A stretch of 44,588 nt of DNA from an uncultured Clostridia bacterium (GTDB lineage Bacteria; Bacillota; Clostridia; Oscillospirales; Oscillospiraceae). The notes under the pieces are model-generated. The model saw nothing but the letters and a program-made list of their open reading frames with translations. It did no database searches and was not told where the DNA came from. Of the stretch, positions 31,430 through 40,640 are shown one piece after another. The stretch spans positions 1 to 44,588 of the forward strand of contig CAMVAV010000013.1 in the NCBI GenBank assembly GCA_947165595.1, read 5' to 3'. Numbering within the stretch: the first letter of the stretch is position 1; the number at the start of each line of letters is the position of its first letter. Both the position numbers and the translations under genes were made by a program.

Positions 31430-32779
31430 CTACAGCGGCACCGTCACGGTGAAAACGCTGCCCTCGCCGGGGACGCTCTCGACGCTCGCCCTGCCGCCCT
31501 GGAACTCCGCCATCTCGCGCACCATCGAAAGCCCGAGCCCGGAGCCGCCGTCCTCGCCGCGCGAGGCGTCCGCCTGCCAGAAGCGCTGCCAGATCTTCTC
31601 CTGATCCTCCGGCGCGATGCCGATGCCGTCGTCCCGGACGCGCAGCACCGCCGCATTTCCCTCCTTTTTGAGCGAAAGGGCGACGTGCCCGTTTTCCTTC
31701 CCGTATTTGTAGGCGTTTTGCAGCAGGTTCTGCACGATGCGCGCCATGAGCGTCGGATTGAACCGCGCCGTGACGCCCGGCTCGATGTCCGCCGTGCGCG
31801 TGATGCCGCGCTCCTGCGCGGGAACGAACTCGTCGTTGAGCGCGGCGAGGAATTCGCTCAGCTCCGCCTCGCGCAGAGGATAGCGGTCGACGCCCTGCTG
31901 CAGCCGGGTCAGGCTCAGCAGCTGGTCGATCAGCTCCGACATGCGCCGTCCCTGCGTTTCGATGACATCCATGGAATGAAGAAAGTCGTCGCGCGTCTCG
32001 TCCTTGCGCCGCGCGCGGTCGCACTGGGCGAGGATGACCGCCACGGGCGTGCGCAGCTCGTGCGCGGCGTCGGAGGCGAACTGCCGCTCGGCGTTGAACG
32101 ACGCCTCGAGCCGCGCGAACATACGGTCGAAGGTATGACCCAGCAGACGCATCTCGCTCGGTCCGCGCCGCAGGTCGAGCCGCGCGGAGAGGTCCTGCCC
32201 GTCCGAGATGGAGCCGGCGCGCTCCACGATGGTCTCCATGGGCCGGAAGGCGCCGCGCGCGATGAGCCAGCCTCCGCCGACGGAGAGCAGCAGGATCGCC
32301 GGCAGCAGCGTCCACGTCAGCACCATAATCGTGTGCATCAGACCGGAGCGGTCGGCGGAGTCGATCACGCCGCGCACCCACAGCGAGGTGATCGACATGT
32401 CCACCAGCACGTCGTAGACGAAATATTTGCTCTCGCCGCGGTACACCGTGCGCACGACGCTGGACGCGAACGGAAGGTCGATCTCCTCGCCCTCCATCTC
32501 CGCGCCGCGCAGCAGCACGCCGTCCTCGTTGTAGACGCTGCAATAGACGCCGCGGCGGTAAAAATCGATGTCCTCCCAATCGAAGCTGCCGTTGTCGAAC
32601 TCGACGCGGCTTGCGTTGTGCTGCACGACCTTGACGAGGCGCCCCGCCGGGTCGTCGGTGACGGAGGCGCCGTTGATGACGAACACGAACACCAGCACCA
32701 TCGCCGAGAGCAGCAGGATCATCAGCGTGAACCACGCCGTGAGGCGCAACTTCGCGGACAGGTTGATCTTCCCCAGCAT
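31430..32779 (-). CDS. Sensor histidine kinase
   Basis: 449 residues. TM1 at ~15-36, an extracytoplasmic sensor of ~110 residues, TM2 at ~150-172, HAMP, then the DHp domain with H240 in SDAAHELRTPVAVI. The catalytic domain has the N box QNLLQNAYKYG, G1 DDGIGI and G2 GSGLGLSM; all are intact. It phosphorylates the OmpR-type regulator encoded 4 bases upstream. The sensor part has no recognisable family; the stimulus is unknown. A terminator follows at once, so the operon is regulator-kinase only. Confidence 0.95.
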   Translation of the reverse strand: MLGKINLSAKLRLTAWFTLMILLLSAMVLVFVFVINGASVTDDPAGRLVKVVQHNASRVEFDNGSFDWEDIDFYRRGVYCSVYNEDGVLLRGAEMEGEEIDLPFASSVVRTVYRGESKYFVYDVLVDMSITSLWVRGVIDSADRSGLMHTIMVLTWTLLPAILLLSVGGGWLIARGAFRPMETIVERAGSISDGQDLSARLDLRRGPSEMRLLGHTFDRMFARLEASFNAERQFASDAAHELRTPVAVILAQCDRARRKDETRDDFLHSMDVIETQGRRMSELIDQLLSLTRLQQGVDRYPLREAELSEFLAALNDEFVPAQERGITRTADIEPGVTARFNPTLMARIVQNLLQNAYKYGKENGHVALSLKKEGNAAVLRVRDDGIGIAPEDQEKIWQRFWQADASRGEDGGSGLGLSMVREMAEFQGGRASVESVPGEGSVFTVTVPL

Positions 32780-32783
32780 GGCG

Positions 32784-33455
32784 TCAGTCCTCCCGCAGCA
32801 CCCAGCCCGTGCCCCAGACGGTGTGGATCAGCTTCTTGTCAAAGCCCGTGTCCATCTTTTTGCGCAGATACCCCACATAGACGTCCACGACGTTGGTGCC
32901 GCCCTCGTAGTCGTAGTTCCAGAGGTTGTTTTCGATCATCTCCCGCGAGAGCACGATGCCGCGGTTGCGCAGCATGTATTCCAGCAGCGCGAACTCCTTC
33001 GCCGTCAGGTCGATCGCCTTGCCCGCGCGCGTCACGGTCCTGGCGGAGGCGTCGAGCGACAGGTCGGCGAGCGTGTAGACGTTGGAGCGGTTGCCGCTGT
33101 ATTTGCGCGTCATGGCGCGCACGACGGCGAGCAGCTCGTCGAAGTGGAAGGGCTTGACGAGGTAGTAGTCCCCGCCGCTCTCAAGCCCCTCCACCTTGTC
33201 CGCCACGCTGTCGCGCGAGGTGAGAAACAGCACCGGCGTCGCGTCGCCGCGCCCGCGGAGCGTCCGCACGAGGGTGAGCCCGTCCATTTTCGGCATCATG
33301 ATGTCGAGCACGATCACGTCGTAGGACGCGCATGCCATATAGTCCAGCGCCTCCGCGCCGTTGTAGCAGGAATCGACGCTGTAGCCGTCGTCCTCCAGCG
33401 CCTCGGCGATGATCCCGTTGAGGTGCTTTTCGTCCTCCACGACCAGGATACGCAT
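32784..33455 (-). CDS. OmpR-family response regulator
   Basis: 223 residues. Receiver domain: acidic pocket VVEDE, phosphorylation site D51 in VLDIMMPKMDG, T79 in LTSRD and K101 in VKPFHF. A winged-helix DNA-binding domain runs from ~125 (LTAKEFALLEYMLRN, VVDVYVGYLRKKMD, HTVWGTGWVL). GAAAGGGGG precedes the ATG. It is the first gene of the operon with its cognate kinase. A motif in its own promoter recurs before the PepSY-like gene, suggesting autoregulation plus control of that gene. Confidence 0.96.
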   Translation of the reverse strand: MRILVVEDEKHLNGIIAEALEDDGYSVDSCYNGAEALDYMACASYDVIVLDIMMPKMDGLTLVRTLRGRGDATPVLFLTSRDSVADKVEGLESGGDYYLVKPFHFDELLAVVRAMTRKYSGNRSNVYTLADLSLDASARTVTRAGKAIDLTAKEFALLEYMLRNRGIVLSREMIENNLWNYDYEGGTNVVDVYVGYLRKKMDTGFDKKLIHTVWGTGWVLRED

Positions 33456-33477
33456 GGAAAACGCCCCCTTTCTTCCT

Positions 33478-33501
33478 CAGCATAACGGCAAACTCTAAGA
33501 A
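33478..33501 (-). promoter_or_regulatory. Predicted operator/promoter of the two-component operon
   Basis: On the minus strand it begins TTCTTAGAGTT and ends TTATGCTG. TATGCT is a good -10, but no -35 stands at the normal distance, as expected for an activator-dependent promoter. It shares 19 of 24 bases with 31342-31365. Confidence 0.6.
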
Positions 33502-33652
33502 CGGTATGAGAATGCCGCGGTGCTTTCCGTCCTTTCATTCTATACCATCCGGGACGCTCCGCGTCAAGGGAAACCGCCGCGCGGGAGCCTGTCAATGGGC
33601 AAGTCGAACGAGAAAACCGTGTAAAATCGCCGTTAATTATGAAAAGCGTCCC

Positions 33653-33681
33653 TTGCTTTTCCCGGACGAAGCGGCTAGAAT
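33653..33681 (+). promoter_or_regulatory. Promoter of the antiporter gene
   Basis: TTGCTT (33653-33658), 17-base spacer, TAGAAT (33676-33681). The first bases of the leader form a small hairpin (TTCGGAGC/GCTCCGAA, 33688-33707). Confidence 0.7.
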
Positions 33682-33736
33682 GGCGACTTCGGAGCGGCTG
33701 CTCCGAAAAAGCAAGCAAAAAGGAAGTATTCTCACC

Positions 33737-35071
33737 ATGATCGCACTGCTCAATGTCGCGTTCGCCCTGCTGGCGGGGCTGATGATGACGCGGCTGTTCA
33801 ACAAGGGCCATCTGCCCGACGTGACGGCGTTTCTCGTTGCCGGCGTTTTGATCGGACCGTTCTGCCTCGGGCGGCTCGGCGTCCCCGGACTCGGCTTCCC
33901 GACCTACGAGGACGTCGCCGCGCTGGGGGTCCTCTCCAACGTGGCGATGGGCTTTATCGCGTTTTCCATCGGCAACGAGTTCCGGCTGGAGAACCTGCGC
34001 AAAACCGGCCGCCAGGCGCTGATCATCGGCGTGCTGCAGGCGCTTGCCGCGTGTCTGCTGGTCGACCTCGCCCTGCTCGGGTTCCACGTCCTGCGCCCCG
34101 ACCTGCTCTCCGTCCCCGCGGCGATCACGCTCGGCGCGATCGCGACCGCCACCGCCCCCGCGGCGACGCTGATGGTCGTGCGCCAGTACAAGGCGAAGGG
34201 CGAGCTGACGAGCCTGCTGCTGCCGATCGTCGCGCTGGACGACGCGGTGGGCCTCGTCGCCTTTGCCGTGTCCTTCGGCATCGCGCGCGCCCTGCTCTCC
34301 GGCGCGGTCAGCCTGGTCTCCGTGCTGGTCGAGCCGCTGGTGGAGATCCTCTGCTCGCTGCTGCTCGGCGCGGCGGCGGGCTCGGTGCTCACCAAGCTGG
34401 AGACGATGTTCCACTCGAACACCAACCGCACCTCCATGACGATCGCGTTCGTGTTTCTGACCGTCGCGCTCTCCTCCGTGCGCTTCACGCTCGGCTCCGT
34501 CAACTTCGGCTTCTCGCCGCTGCTGGTGTGCATGATGCTCGGCACGATGTTCTGCAACTACAGCCCGCTGTCCGACGACCTGATGGGTCGCGCGGACCGC
34601 TGGTCGCAGCCGCTTCTGGCGGTGTTCTTCGTCGTCAGCGGCGCGGAGCTGCAGCTGGAGGTCTTCGCCCATCCAATGCTCGTGCTGATGGGGCTTGTCT
34701 ATATCCTCGCCCGGTCGCTCGGCAAGTACTTCGGCGCGTACTTCTCCGCCCGCGCCGTCGGATGCAGCGAGAACGTCGTGCGCCACCTCGGCGTCACGCT
34801 GCTGCCGCAGGCGGGCGTCGCGCTGGGCATGTGCGTCACGGCGCGCTCGCTCGGCGAGACGGACGGCTCACTCGTGCGCAACATCATCCTCTTCTCCGTC
34901 CTCATCTACGAGCTGATCGGCCCGCTGATGACGAAGGAGGCGCTCAAGGCCGCCGGCGAGATCACCGAAAAGCCGAAGGAGATCATCGAACGCCGCGCCG
35001 TCGCCCTTCAGGCGGCGCAGCCGAAGGAGCTCGCGGAGCGCTACAACGCCCGCCGCAGACGCCATAAATAA
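33737..35071 (+). CDS. CPA2-type sodium/proton antiporter
   Basis: 444 residues from the ATG at 33737, 10 bases behind AGGAAG and downstream of the promoter; upstream in-frame starts precede the promoter. About 12-13 TM helices. The ion-binding pair is seen in PIVALDDAVGLVAF, followed by the sequence typical of the Na_H_Exchanger family; an earlier ATATAPAATLMVV matches the unwound TM4 region. It lacks the C-terminal TrkA-N/RCK domain of KefB-like members; the tail is a short basic stretch (RRRRHK). It probably exchanges Na+ or K+ for H+ at the membrane. It ends in a shared terminator with the convergent phosphoketolase gene. Confidence 0.9.
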   Translation: MIALLNVAFALLAGLMMTRLFNKGHLPDVTAFLVAGVLIGPFCLGRLGVPGLGFPTYEDVAALGVLSNVAMGFIAFSIGNEFRLENLRKTGRQALIIGVLQALAACLLVDLALLGFHVLRPDLLSVPAAITLGAIATATAPAATLMVVRQYKAKGELTSLLLPIVALDDAVGLVAFAVSFGIARALLSGAVSLVSVLVEPLVEILCSLLLGAAAGSVLTKLETMFHSNTNRTSMTIAFVFLTVALSSVRFTLGSVNFGFSPLLVCMMLGTMFCNYSPLSDDLMGRADRWSQPLLAVFFVVSGAELQLEVFAHPMLVLMGLVYILARSLGKYFGAYFSARAVGCSENVVRHLGVTLLPQAGVALGMCVTARSLGETDGSLVRNIILFSVLIYELIGPLMTKEALKAAGEITEKPKEIIERRAVALQAAQPKELAERYNARRRRHK

Positions 35072-35102
35072 TAAAAGACGCCTTTCGGCGTCTTTTATTA
35101 TT
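35067..35102. terminator. Bidirectional terminator between antiporter and phosphoketolase genes
   Basis: 16-bp stem (AATAATAAAAGACGCC and its complement) with a TTTC loop. It overlaps the stop codons of both convergent genes. Confidence 0.92.
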
Positions 35103-37458
35103 AAAACCATTTCCAGTTGGCGACCTCGGGAAGATCGACGCCGTATTCGGCGATATACTGCCGGTGCTCCACCAGCTTGTCCTTCATCTGCTGGATCAGG
35201 TACGCGCCGCGGTTGCCGAGCTGCGGCAGGTTGTAGACCGCGGACATCACGAGGTCGAAGCGGTCCAGACGGTTCAGCACGCGCATGTCGAAGGGCGTGG
35301 TGATCGTGCCCTCCTCGATGTAGCCGCGCACATGCAGGTTCTTGTTGTGCCGCTTGTAGGTCAGCTCGTGAATGAGGGACGGATAGCCGTGGAACGCGAA
35401 GAGAATGGGCTTGTCCTTCGTGAACAGGGAGTCGTACTCCTCCTGCGACATGCCGTGGGGATGCTGCTCCGCGCTTTGCAGGCGCATCAGGTCCACCACG
35501 TTGACCACGCGGATCTTCAGATCCGGGAACGCCTCGCGCAGAATGGTCACGGCGGCGAGCGTCTCCAGCGTCGGCGTATCGCCGCAGCAGGCCATGACGA
35601 GATCGGGCTCCTCGCCGCGGTCGGTGGACGCCCACTGCCAGATGCCGATGCCCTGCGTGCAGTGCTTGATCGCCTGCTCCATCGTGAGCCACTGGGGCCG
35701 CGGGTGCTTCGACGCGACGATCACGTTCACATAGTCGCGCGAGCGGATGCAGTGGTCGAAGGTGCTCAGCAGGCAGTTGGCGTCCGGGGGCAGATAGAGC
35801 CGCACGACGTCCGCCTTCTTGTTGGCGACGTGATCCAGAAAGCCGGGGTCCTGATGCGTGAAGCCGTTGTGGTCCTGCTGCCAGACGTTGGAGGCGAGCA
35901 CGTAGTTGAGCGAGGCGATCTTCGCGCGCCAGGGGAGCTGATTGCAGACCTTGAGCCACTTGGCGTGCTGGGAGAACATCGAGTCCACGATGCGGATGAA
36001 CGCCTCATAGCTGTTGAAGAAGCCGTGCCGTCCGGTGAGGAGGTAGCCCTCCAGCATGCCCTGGCAGACGTGCTCGGAGAGCATGGAGTCCATCACGCGC
36101 CCGCCGGGGGCGAGGTGGTCGTCCTCGGGCAGGATGTCGCCGCTCCACGCGCGGTCAGTCTCCTCAAACACGGGCGTGAGACGGTTCGACGTCGTTTCGT
36201 CCGGGCCGAAGGAGCGGAAATTGCGCTCCTTGGCGTTGAGCTTGTAGATATCGCGCACGAACTTGCCGAGCGCCGCCATATCCTGCGCCTCGACGCCGCC
36301 GGGGACGGGGACCTCCACCGCGTAGGCGCGGAAGTCCGGCATCCGCAGCTCCTTGAGGAGCTTGCCGCCGTTGGCGTGGGGATTCGCGCCCATGCGCCGC
36401 TCCCCCTTGGGCGGAAAGTCCAGCAGCTCCTGCACGGGCACGCCGTTCTTGTCGAACAGCTCCTCGGCGTGATAGCTCTTGAGCCAGTCCTCGATCTGAC
36501 GGACATGTACGTCGGTGTCCGGCTGGATGGGGACCTGATGCGCGCGCCAGTAATCCTCTACCTTCGCGCCGTCGACGTAGTCCGGGCCGGTCCAGCCCTT
36601 GGGCGTGCGCAGCACGATCATCGGCCAGCGCGGACGGGTGGTGTCGCCCTTCTCGCGCGCCGCCTTCTGATACTTCAAAATCGCGGTGACGCACTCGTCG
36701 AGCGTGTCCGCCATCTTGCGGTGCATCTCCATGGGGTCGCTGCCCTCGACGAAATAGGGCGTCCAGCCGCAGCCCTCGAAGAACTTTTGCAGCTCCTCGT
36801 GGGAGATGCGGGCGAGCACGGTCGGGTTCGCGATCTTGTAGCCGTTGAGGTGCAGGATCGGCAGCACCGCGCCGTCCGTGGCGGCGGAGAGGAACTTGTT
36901 GAGCTGCCAGCTCGTGGCGAGCGGGCCGGTCTCCGCCTCGCCGTCGCCGACCACGCAGGCGGCGATCAGATCGGGGTTGTCCGTCACCGCGCCGAAGGCG
37001 TGGGCGAGGGAGTAGCCCAGCTCGCCGCCCTCATGGATGGAGCCGGGCGTCTCGGGCGCGACGTGGGACGGGATGCCGCCGGGGAAGGAGAAGCGCTTAA
37101 ACAGGCGCTGCATGCCCTCCTTGTCCCGCGTGATGTCGGGATAGACCTCCTGATAGCTGCCGTCCAGCCAGTCCTGCGCCACCATGGCGTTGCCGCCGTG
37201 GCCGGGGCCGGAGAGGTAGATCATGTCCAGATCGTATTCCTTGATGACGCGGTTGAGATGCGTGTAGATGAAGTTCTGTCCCGGGCAGGTGCCCCAGTGG
37301 CCGACGATTTTCTTTTTGATGTCCTCCTTCGTCAGCGGCGTCTCCAGCAGAGGATCGTTGAGCAGATAGAGCTGGCAGGCCGTGAGATAGTTGGCGGCGC
37401 GCCAGTATTTGTCCATTACGGCAAGAAGCTCGTCGCCGGCACGGTGTTGCTTGGGCAT
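35101..37458 (-). CDS. xfp: Phosphoketolase (xylulose-5-phosphate/fructose-6-phosphate)
   Basis: 785 residues, the usual length, with GGAGG before the ATG. Family signatures: [12 protein letters not shown] near 84-95, [15 protein letters not shown] at 143-157 and the thiamine diphosphate motif [11 protein letters not shown] at 171-181, plus [10 protein letters not shown]. It splits xylulose-5-P (or fructose-6-P) with phosphate to acetyl-P plus glyceraldehyde-3-P (or erythrose-4-P), giving an ATP-yielding branch for pentoses. Whether it prefers the C5 or C6 sugar cannot be seen. It is last in a row of three co-directional genes after a clostripain-like lipoprotein and a small unknown protein, with a large hairpin before its ribosome site. 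Confidence 0.96.
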   Translation of the reverse strand: MPKQHRAGDELLAVMDKYWRAANYLTACQLYLLNDPLLETPLTKEDIKKKIVGHWGTCPGQNFIYTHLNRVIKEYDLDMIYLSGPGHGGNAMVAQDWLDGSYQEVYPDITRDKEGMQRLFKRFSFPGGIPSHVAPETPGSIHEGGELGYSLAHAFGAVTDNPDLIAACVVGDGEAETGPLATSWQLNKFLSAATDGAVLPILHLNGYKIANPTVLARISHEELQKFFEGCGWTPYFVEGSDPMEMHRKMADTLDECVTAILKYQKAAREKGDTTRPRWPMIVLRTPKGWTGPDYVDGAKVEDYWRAHQVPIQPDTDVHVRQIEDWLKSYHAEELFDKNGVPVQELLDFPPKGERRMGANPHANGGKLLKELRMPDFRAYAVEVPVPGGVEAQDMAALGKFVRDIYKLNAKERNFRSFGPDETTSNRLTPVFEETDRAWSGDILPEDDHLAPGGRVMDSMLSEHVCQGMLEGYLLTGRHGFFNSYEAFIRIVDSMFSQHAKWLKVCNQLPWRAKIASLNYVLASNVWQQDHNGFTHQDPGFLDHVANKKADVVRLYLPPDANCLLSTFDHCIRSRDYVNVIVASKHPRPQWLTMEQAIKHCTQGIGIWQWASTDRGEEPDLVMACCGDTPTLETLAAVTILREAFPDLKIRVVNVVDLMRLQSAEQHPHGMSQEEYDSLFTKDKPILFAFHGYPSLIHELTYKRHNKNLHVRGYIEEGTITTPFDMRVLNRLDRFDLVMSAVYNLPQLGNRGAYLIQQMKDKLVEHRQYIAEYGVDLPEVANWKWF

Positions 37459-37492
37459 GGGAAAAGACCTCCTTTGTATTTGTGACAGCGCC

Positions 37493-37530
37493 GCCGTACC
37501 GCGCCGCTCCGGAGAGCGGCGCGGTACGGC
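37493..37530 (-). other. Large GC-rich hairpin upstream of phosphoketolase
   Basis: 16-bp perfect stem (GCCGTACCGCGCCGCT and its complement) with a six-base loop and no T-run. It lies between the small protein gene and the phosphoketolase ribosome site; it may slow read-through or protect the downstream mRNA. Confidence 0.6.
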
Positions 37531-37546
37531 AGAGATGACATTCGGT

Positions 37547-37837
37547 TCAGTCGCCGCGCAACTCGTCCTGCGCCTCGCAGAACGAGACGATCTCGTCGAA
37601 CTCGTCCCCGAGGGTCTTGCGCAGCAGTGCGATGAGCGCGGTGACGCCGTCCCGCGTGAGCAGCACGGACGTGACCTGCTCGGTTTTCCGCACGGAGGCG
37701 GAGATCGGGCCGTCCTTGGTGATCTGGGACTCGCCCTCCATATAGCGCAGCAGGAAATCCAGCTGCAGCTCGACGGTCCTGCCGTCCTGATTGGCGTTTC
37801 GCGCCAGCCCGAAGGCGTTGCTGAAACAGGGCTTCAA
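37547..37837 (-). CDS. Small protein of unknown function (96 residues)
   Basis: Start is TTG at 37837, supported by TAAGGAG 10 bases upstream. The protein reads [20 protein letters not shown] and continues with [18 protein letters not shown], then a moderately acidic alpha/beta sequence ending [20 protein letters not shown]. There is no signal, TM helix or metal motif; I do not recognise a family. It follows the clostripain-like gene by 20 bases and precedes phosphoketolase by 88 bases, so all three may share a transcript. The regular helix-strand alternation argues for a real folded protein. Confidence 0.65.
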   Translation of the reverse strand: MKPCFSNAFGLARNANQDGRTVELQLDFLLRYMEGESQITKDGPISASVRKTEQVTSVLLTRDGVTALIALLRKTLGDEFDEIVSFCEAQDELRGD

Positions 37838-37857
37838 GTCGGTTCCACTCCTTAGTC

Positions 37858-40032
37858 TTAGAAATCGGGATAGTAGTAGGCTTCCCCGTCCTCGACGTTG
37901 AACATCACGAAATCGGTGAGGTAGTAGTCGCCGAAGATGTCGTCGATGCCGAAGGCGAACATGTAGTCGCCGTCCTCCATGATGTCGTAGTAGATCTCGG
38001 GCTCGCCGTCGAAGGTGTACTCCCAGCCGCGGTAGACGAACTCTTCGCCGGTTTCGATCCCGTAGGCGGTGTAGATCGGCAGGATCACGTCGCCCGCCTC
38101 GAGCTTGACCAGGTCACGGGACGCCGCGCCCTGCTCGTTAATGCCTTCCCACGCGCCCTCGATCTTGACGCCGTCCGCGTCCTGACGCAGGCGCAGGTTC
38201 GTGTCCACCCCGTTGAGGCGGATCGGCGAGGTGTAGATGATGTAGTCCTCGCCCGCCTCGACGATGTAGGTCGCGAGGTTCTGCCCGTCGGGCAGCGAGA
38301 GCCAGTAGCCGTCGAAATCATCCACGAAGATGCCCTCGTCCCAGTCGGCGATCACGTCGTAGGTGTAGCCGATCTCGATGAGGTCCTCTCCGTCGTCGGA
38401 GATCTCATACACGACGCCGTAGACGCCGGCGGCGTAGCTCAGGCCGTCGTCGTCCAGCGCGAACCAGAACGAGCCGTCGTCCTCGTCCAGCTCGGGCTCG
38501 ACCTGGAAGGTGATCAGCGGGCTTTCGCCGGTCTGCTCAAAATTGTCGTAGAAGTTCCAGTAATCCTCCTCGTTGCCGTTTCCGCCGTTGTTGAACTCCT
38601 CGTTGAGAAGTCCCAGGATCCACTCGTCGTTGAAGAACCAGAAATCGTTGTCGTAGTTCTCCGTGTTGCCGCCGTTGACGCTGCCCTGGCTCTGCCGGTC
38701 AACGAAGGAGAGGTAGTAGGGGCTGGGGCAGATCTCGCCGAAGATGGCCAGCTCCTCGGAGCCCTGCGGACAGAGCGGATAGTACATCGAAAGCCCGGAC
38801 ACGCCGCTGTGCGCCGAGCCGGTGGCGTTGTAGACCACCGCCTTGTCCAGCGCCCGGAGCGCCTTGTCCGCGCCCTCGGCATAGTCCGCGCAGGCGGTGA
38901 TCAGGCCGCCCATGTCGACCATGTTGGTGTAGCCCTCGGAGCGGTTGTTGCCGCCGAAGTTGTCCGCCTGCTCGATGCCGCGGATCATGCCCGAGCAGAT
39001 CGACGTCTCCGCGCTCGCCTCATACATGTTGAGCGCGAAGTCGTTGAAGCGGATCAGCAGATCGTCGAGCTTGGAGAGATCGATCACCGAGAGTGTGCAC
39101 ATATCGTCCTGATCGTATTCACGGCACGCCTCGATGAAGCCGTCGCACGTCACCTTGCCGAGGTCCTTCGCGTTCGCGTCCGGGTTCTTGGAGAGGTAGC
39201 TGCCGATGGCGACGTAGTTCCAGCCGAGGCCGGGCTCCACCTCCTCGGAGGCGTACATGTAGTCGGCGTAGGACGCGAGCACGTTCGCCGTCTCCAGCGT
39301 GCCCATCAGGCAGGCGTCGAAGCCGATGAAGTCGAACTTCCGGCCCATCGCCTCGCAGGCGTCGAACAGCGCGCCGTCCAGCTCGCGCAGGCTCAGGGAG
39401 TCGTAGTCGTCGCGCTCGTCGAAGCAGATGCCGTTGATGCTGCCGCCGCCGTGGTCCCAGAGGATGGCGCCCATGTGCTCGGAGGGATACTCCTTCGCGC
39501 CCCAGATCAGGAAATCGGAGAGCGTCTCCTGACGGCCCATGCCGGAGAGCCGCTGCTCATCCACCAGCTCGGCGTCTCCCTTCTCCACAAGGAAGCGCTG
39601 GATGCTGTCGTTCTCCACGCCGGTTACCTGCCACTCGTAGGTGCCGCCGGTCTCCACGACGAAGCGCACGCCCTTTTTGGCCGCGCCGTCCATCATTTCG
39701 ACCAGGTCGTTCGAGGCGGCGCCGTACTCCGTCTCCAGATCGGTACCGCAGAGGTAAACAAGGATCGTCCAGCCGCTCGGGACGTCCGAGCCGCCCGAGG
39801 AGGAGAGCCCCGGACGCTTGACGGTCAGCTTGCCCGTCGAACGGCTGACGCTCATGCTCATGCGCTGGAGCGAGTCGGTGATATCGGAATGGGGCTTGTC
39901 GCTGCTGCTGCTGTGACTGCTGCTCGGCTTGTCCGGCTCCTCCTCCGGCTCGTCCAGAAAGCCGCAGCCGGCGCACTGGAACACCATCAGAAAGGCCAGA
40001 AGCAGCGCTGCCAAACGTTTTTTCTTCATCAT
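37858..40032 (-). CDS. Clostripain-like (C11) cysteine peptidase lipoprotein
   Basis: 724 residues; start ATG at 40032 or the next codon (40029), behind GGAGG. Signal peptide with lipidated Cys at C23 (CAGC), then a Ser/Asp/Lys-rich linker to ~85. The caspase-fold C11 domain has the catalytic H194 in LWDHGGG and C241 in GFDACLMGTLE. It should be a surface-anchored Arg/Lys-type protease that matures itself; substrate preference is inferred from the family only. Residues ~470-724 form an acidic, Tyr/Asp-rich tail of repeated strands (GDYMFAFGIDDIFGDYYLTD) without a known domain. Gut Clostridia often carry several such proteins of unknown role. Confidence 0.92.
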   Translation of the reverse strand: MMKKKRLAALLLAFLMVFQCAGCGFLDEPEEEPDKPSSSHSSSSDKPHSDITDSLQRMSMSVSRSTGKLTVKRPGLSSSGGSDVPSGWTILVYLCGTDLETEYGAASNDLVEMMDGAAKKGVRFVVETGGTYEWQVTGVENDSIQRFLVEKGDAELVDEQRLSGMGRQETLSDFLIWGAKEYPSEHMGAILWDHGGGSINGICFDERDDYDSLSLRELDGALFDACEAMGRKFDFIGFDACLMGTLETANVLASYADYMYASEEVEPGLGWNYVAIGSYLSKNPDANAKDLGKVTCDGFIEACREYDQDDMCTLSVIDLSKLDDLLIRFNDFALNMYEASAETSICSGMIRGIEQADNFGGNNRSEGYTNMVDMGGLITACADYAEGADKALRALDKAVVYNATGSAHSGVSGLSMYYPLCPQGSEELAIFGEICPSPYYLSFVDRQSQGSVNGGNTENYDNDFWFFNDEWILGLLNEEFNNGGNGNEEDYWNFYDNFEQTGESPLITFQVEPELDEDDGSFWFALDDDGLSYAAGVYGVVYEISDDGEDLIEIGYTYDVIADWDEGIFVDDFDGYWLSLPDGQNLATYIVEAGEDYIIYTSPIRLNGVDTNLRLRQDADGVKIEGAWEGINEQGAASRDLVKLEAGDVILPIYTAYGIETGEEFVYRGWEYTFDGEPEIYYDIMEDGDYMFAFGIDDIFGDYYLTDFVMFNVEDGEAYYYPDF

Positions 40033-40162
40033 CCGATCCTCCTGTCTGTTTGTGGTTTTTGGTCAATACCTCTTCATCCCCAATATAAGCATAGCACATC
40101 GGACGCCGGAATGAAAGAACTATTTGTAAATTATTTCTCCCGTCCGCGTTTGCTTCGGACCG

Positions 40163-40191
40163 TTGCAAACGGGCGCGGCATGTGGTAAGCT
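40163..40191 (+). promoter_or_regulatory. Promoter of the NifX-like gene
   Basis: TTGCAA (40163-40168), 17-base spacer, TAAGCT (40186-40191), 32 bases before the ATG. The -10 is only fair. Confidence 0.5.
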
Positions 40192-40223
40192 GATACGGAA
40201 AACCACGACGGGAGGACGGAGAG

Positions 40224-40592
40224 ATGCGGATAGCGGTTCCCATTGCCGGCGGCGCCGTGAGCGGGCGGATCGGCGCGTGCGAGGCATTCCGGTTTTACGA
40301 GGACGACCACGGCAGGATCGTCCGGCAGTACGAGGAGCCGGTGGAGCGCCCCGGCTTTGACGCGGCGCTGGCGCTTTTGGAGCGGCGCGGCGCGGACGTG
40401 CTGCTGTGCGGCGCGCCGGACGAGGCGGAGCGGCGCGCGCTCGCCGCGGCGGGGCTTCTTCTGGCGACGGACGCCTCCGGCGGCGCGGACGAGGCGGTGC
40501 GCGCCTACCTCGGCCGGGCGATCGCCTGCGACCCGGACAACGACTGCAACTACTGCGGGCACAGAACCGAATGTGAGCTCACAAAAAAATGA
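40224..40592 (+). CDS. NifX/NifB-like (dinitrogenase iron-molybdenum cofactor family) protein
   Basis: 122 residues with GGGAGGACGGAG before the ATG. The fold is that of the small NifX-type domain: MRIAVPIAGGAVSGRIGACE, then FRFYEDD and a helix ending GADVLLCG. The C-terminus adds a cysteine cluster CDPDNDCNYCGHRTEC (four Cys, one His), a plausible Fe-S or zinc site. Stand-alone proteins of this family are common in organisms without nitrogenase, where their job is not known; no nif gene is in the window. The gene is monocistronic, between a clostripain-like gene (divergent) and an SH3 protein gene (convergent). Confidence 0.82.
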   Translation: MRIAVPIAGGAVSGRIGACEAFRFYEDDHGRIVRQYEEPVERPGFDAALALLERRGADVLLCGAPDEAERRALAAAGLLLATDASGGADEAVRAYLGRAIACDPDNDCNYCGHRTECELTKK

Positions 40593-40615
40593 GACGGCGG
40601 AGCTGCCGTCTCATT
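40588..40615. terminator. Terminator after the NifX-like gene
   Basis: 11-bp stem (AATGAGACGGC against GCCGTCTCATT), GGAGCT loop, A-run before and CCTTAAAA after. It overlaps the stop codon and can serve the convergent gene as well. Confidence 0.8.
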
Positions 40616-40640
40616 CCTTAAAACATCGCGGGCTTCGGAC

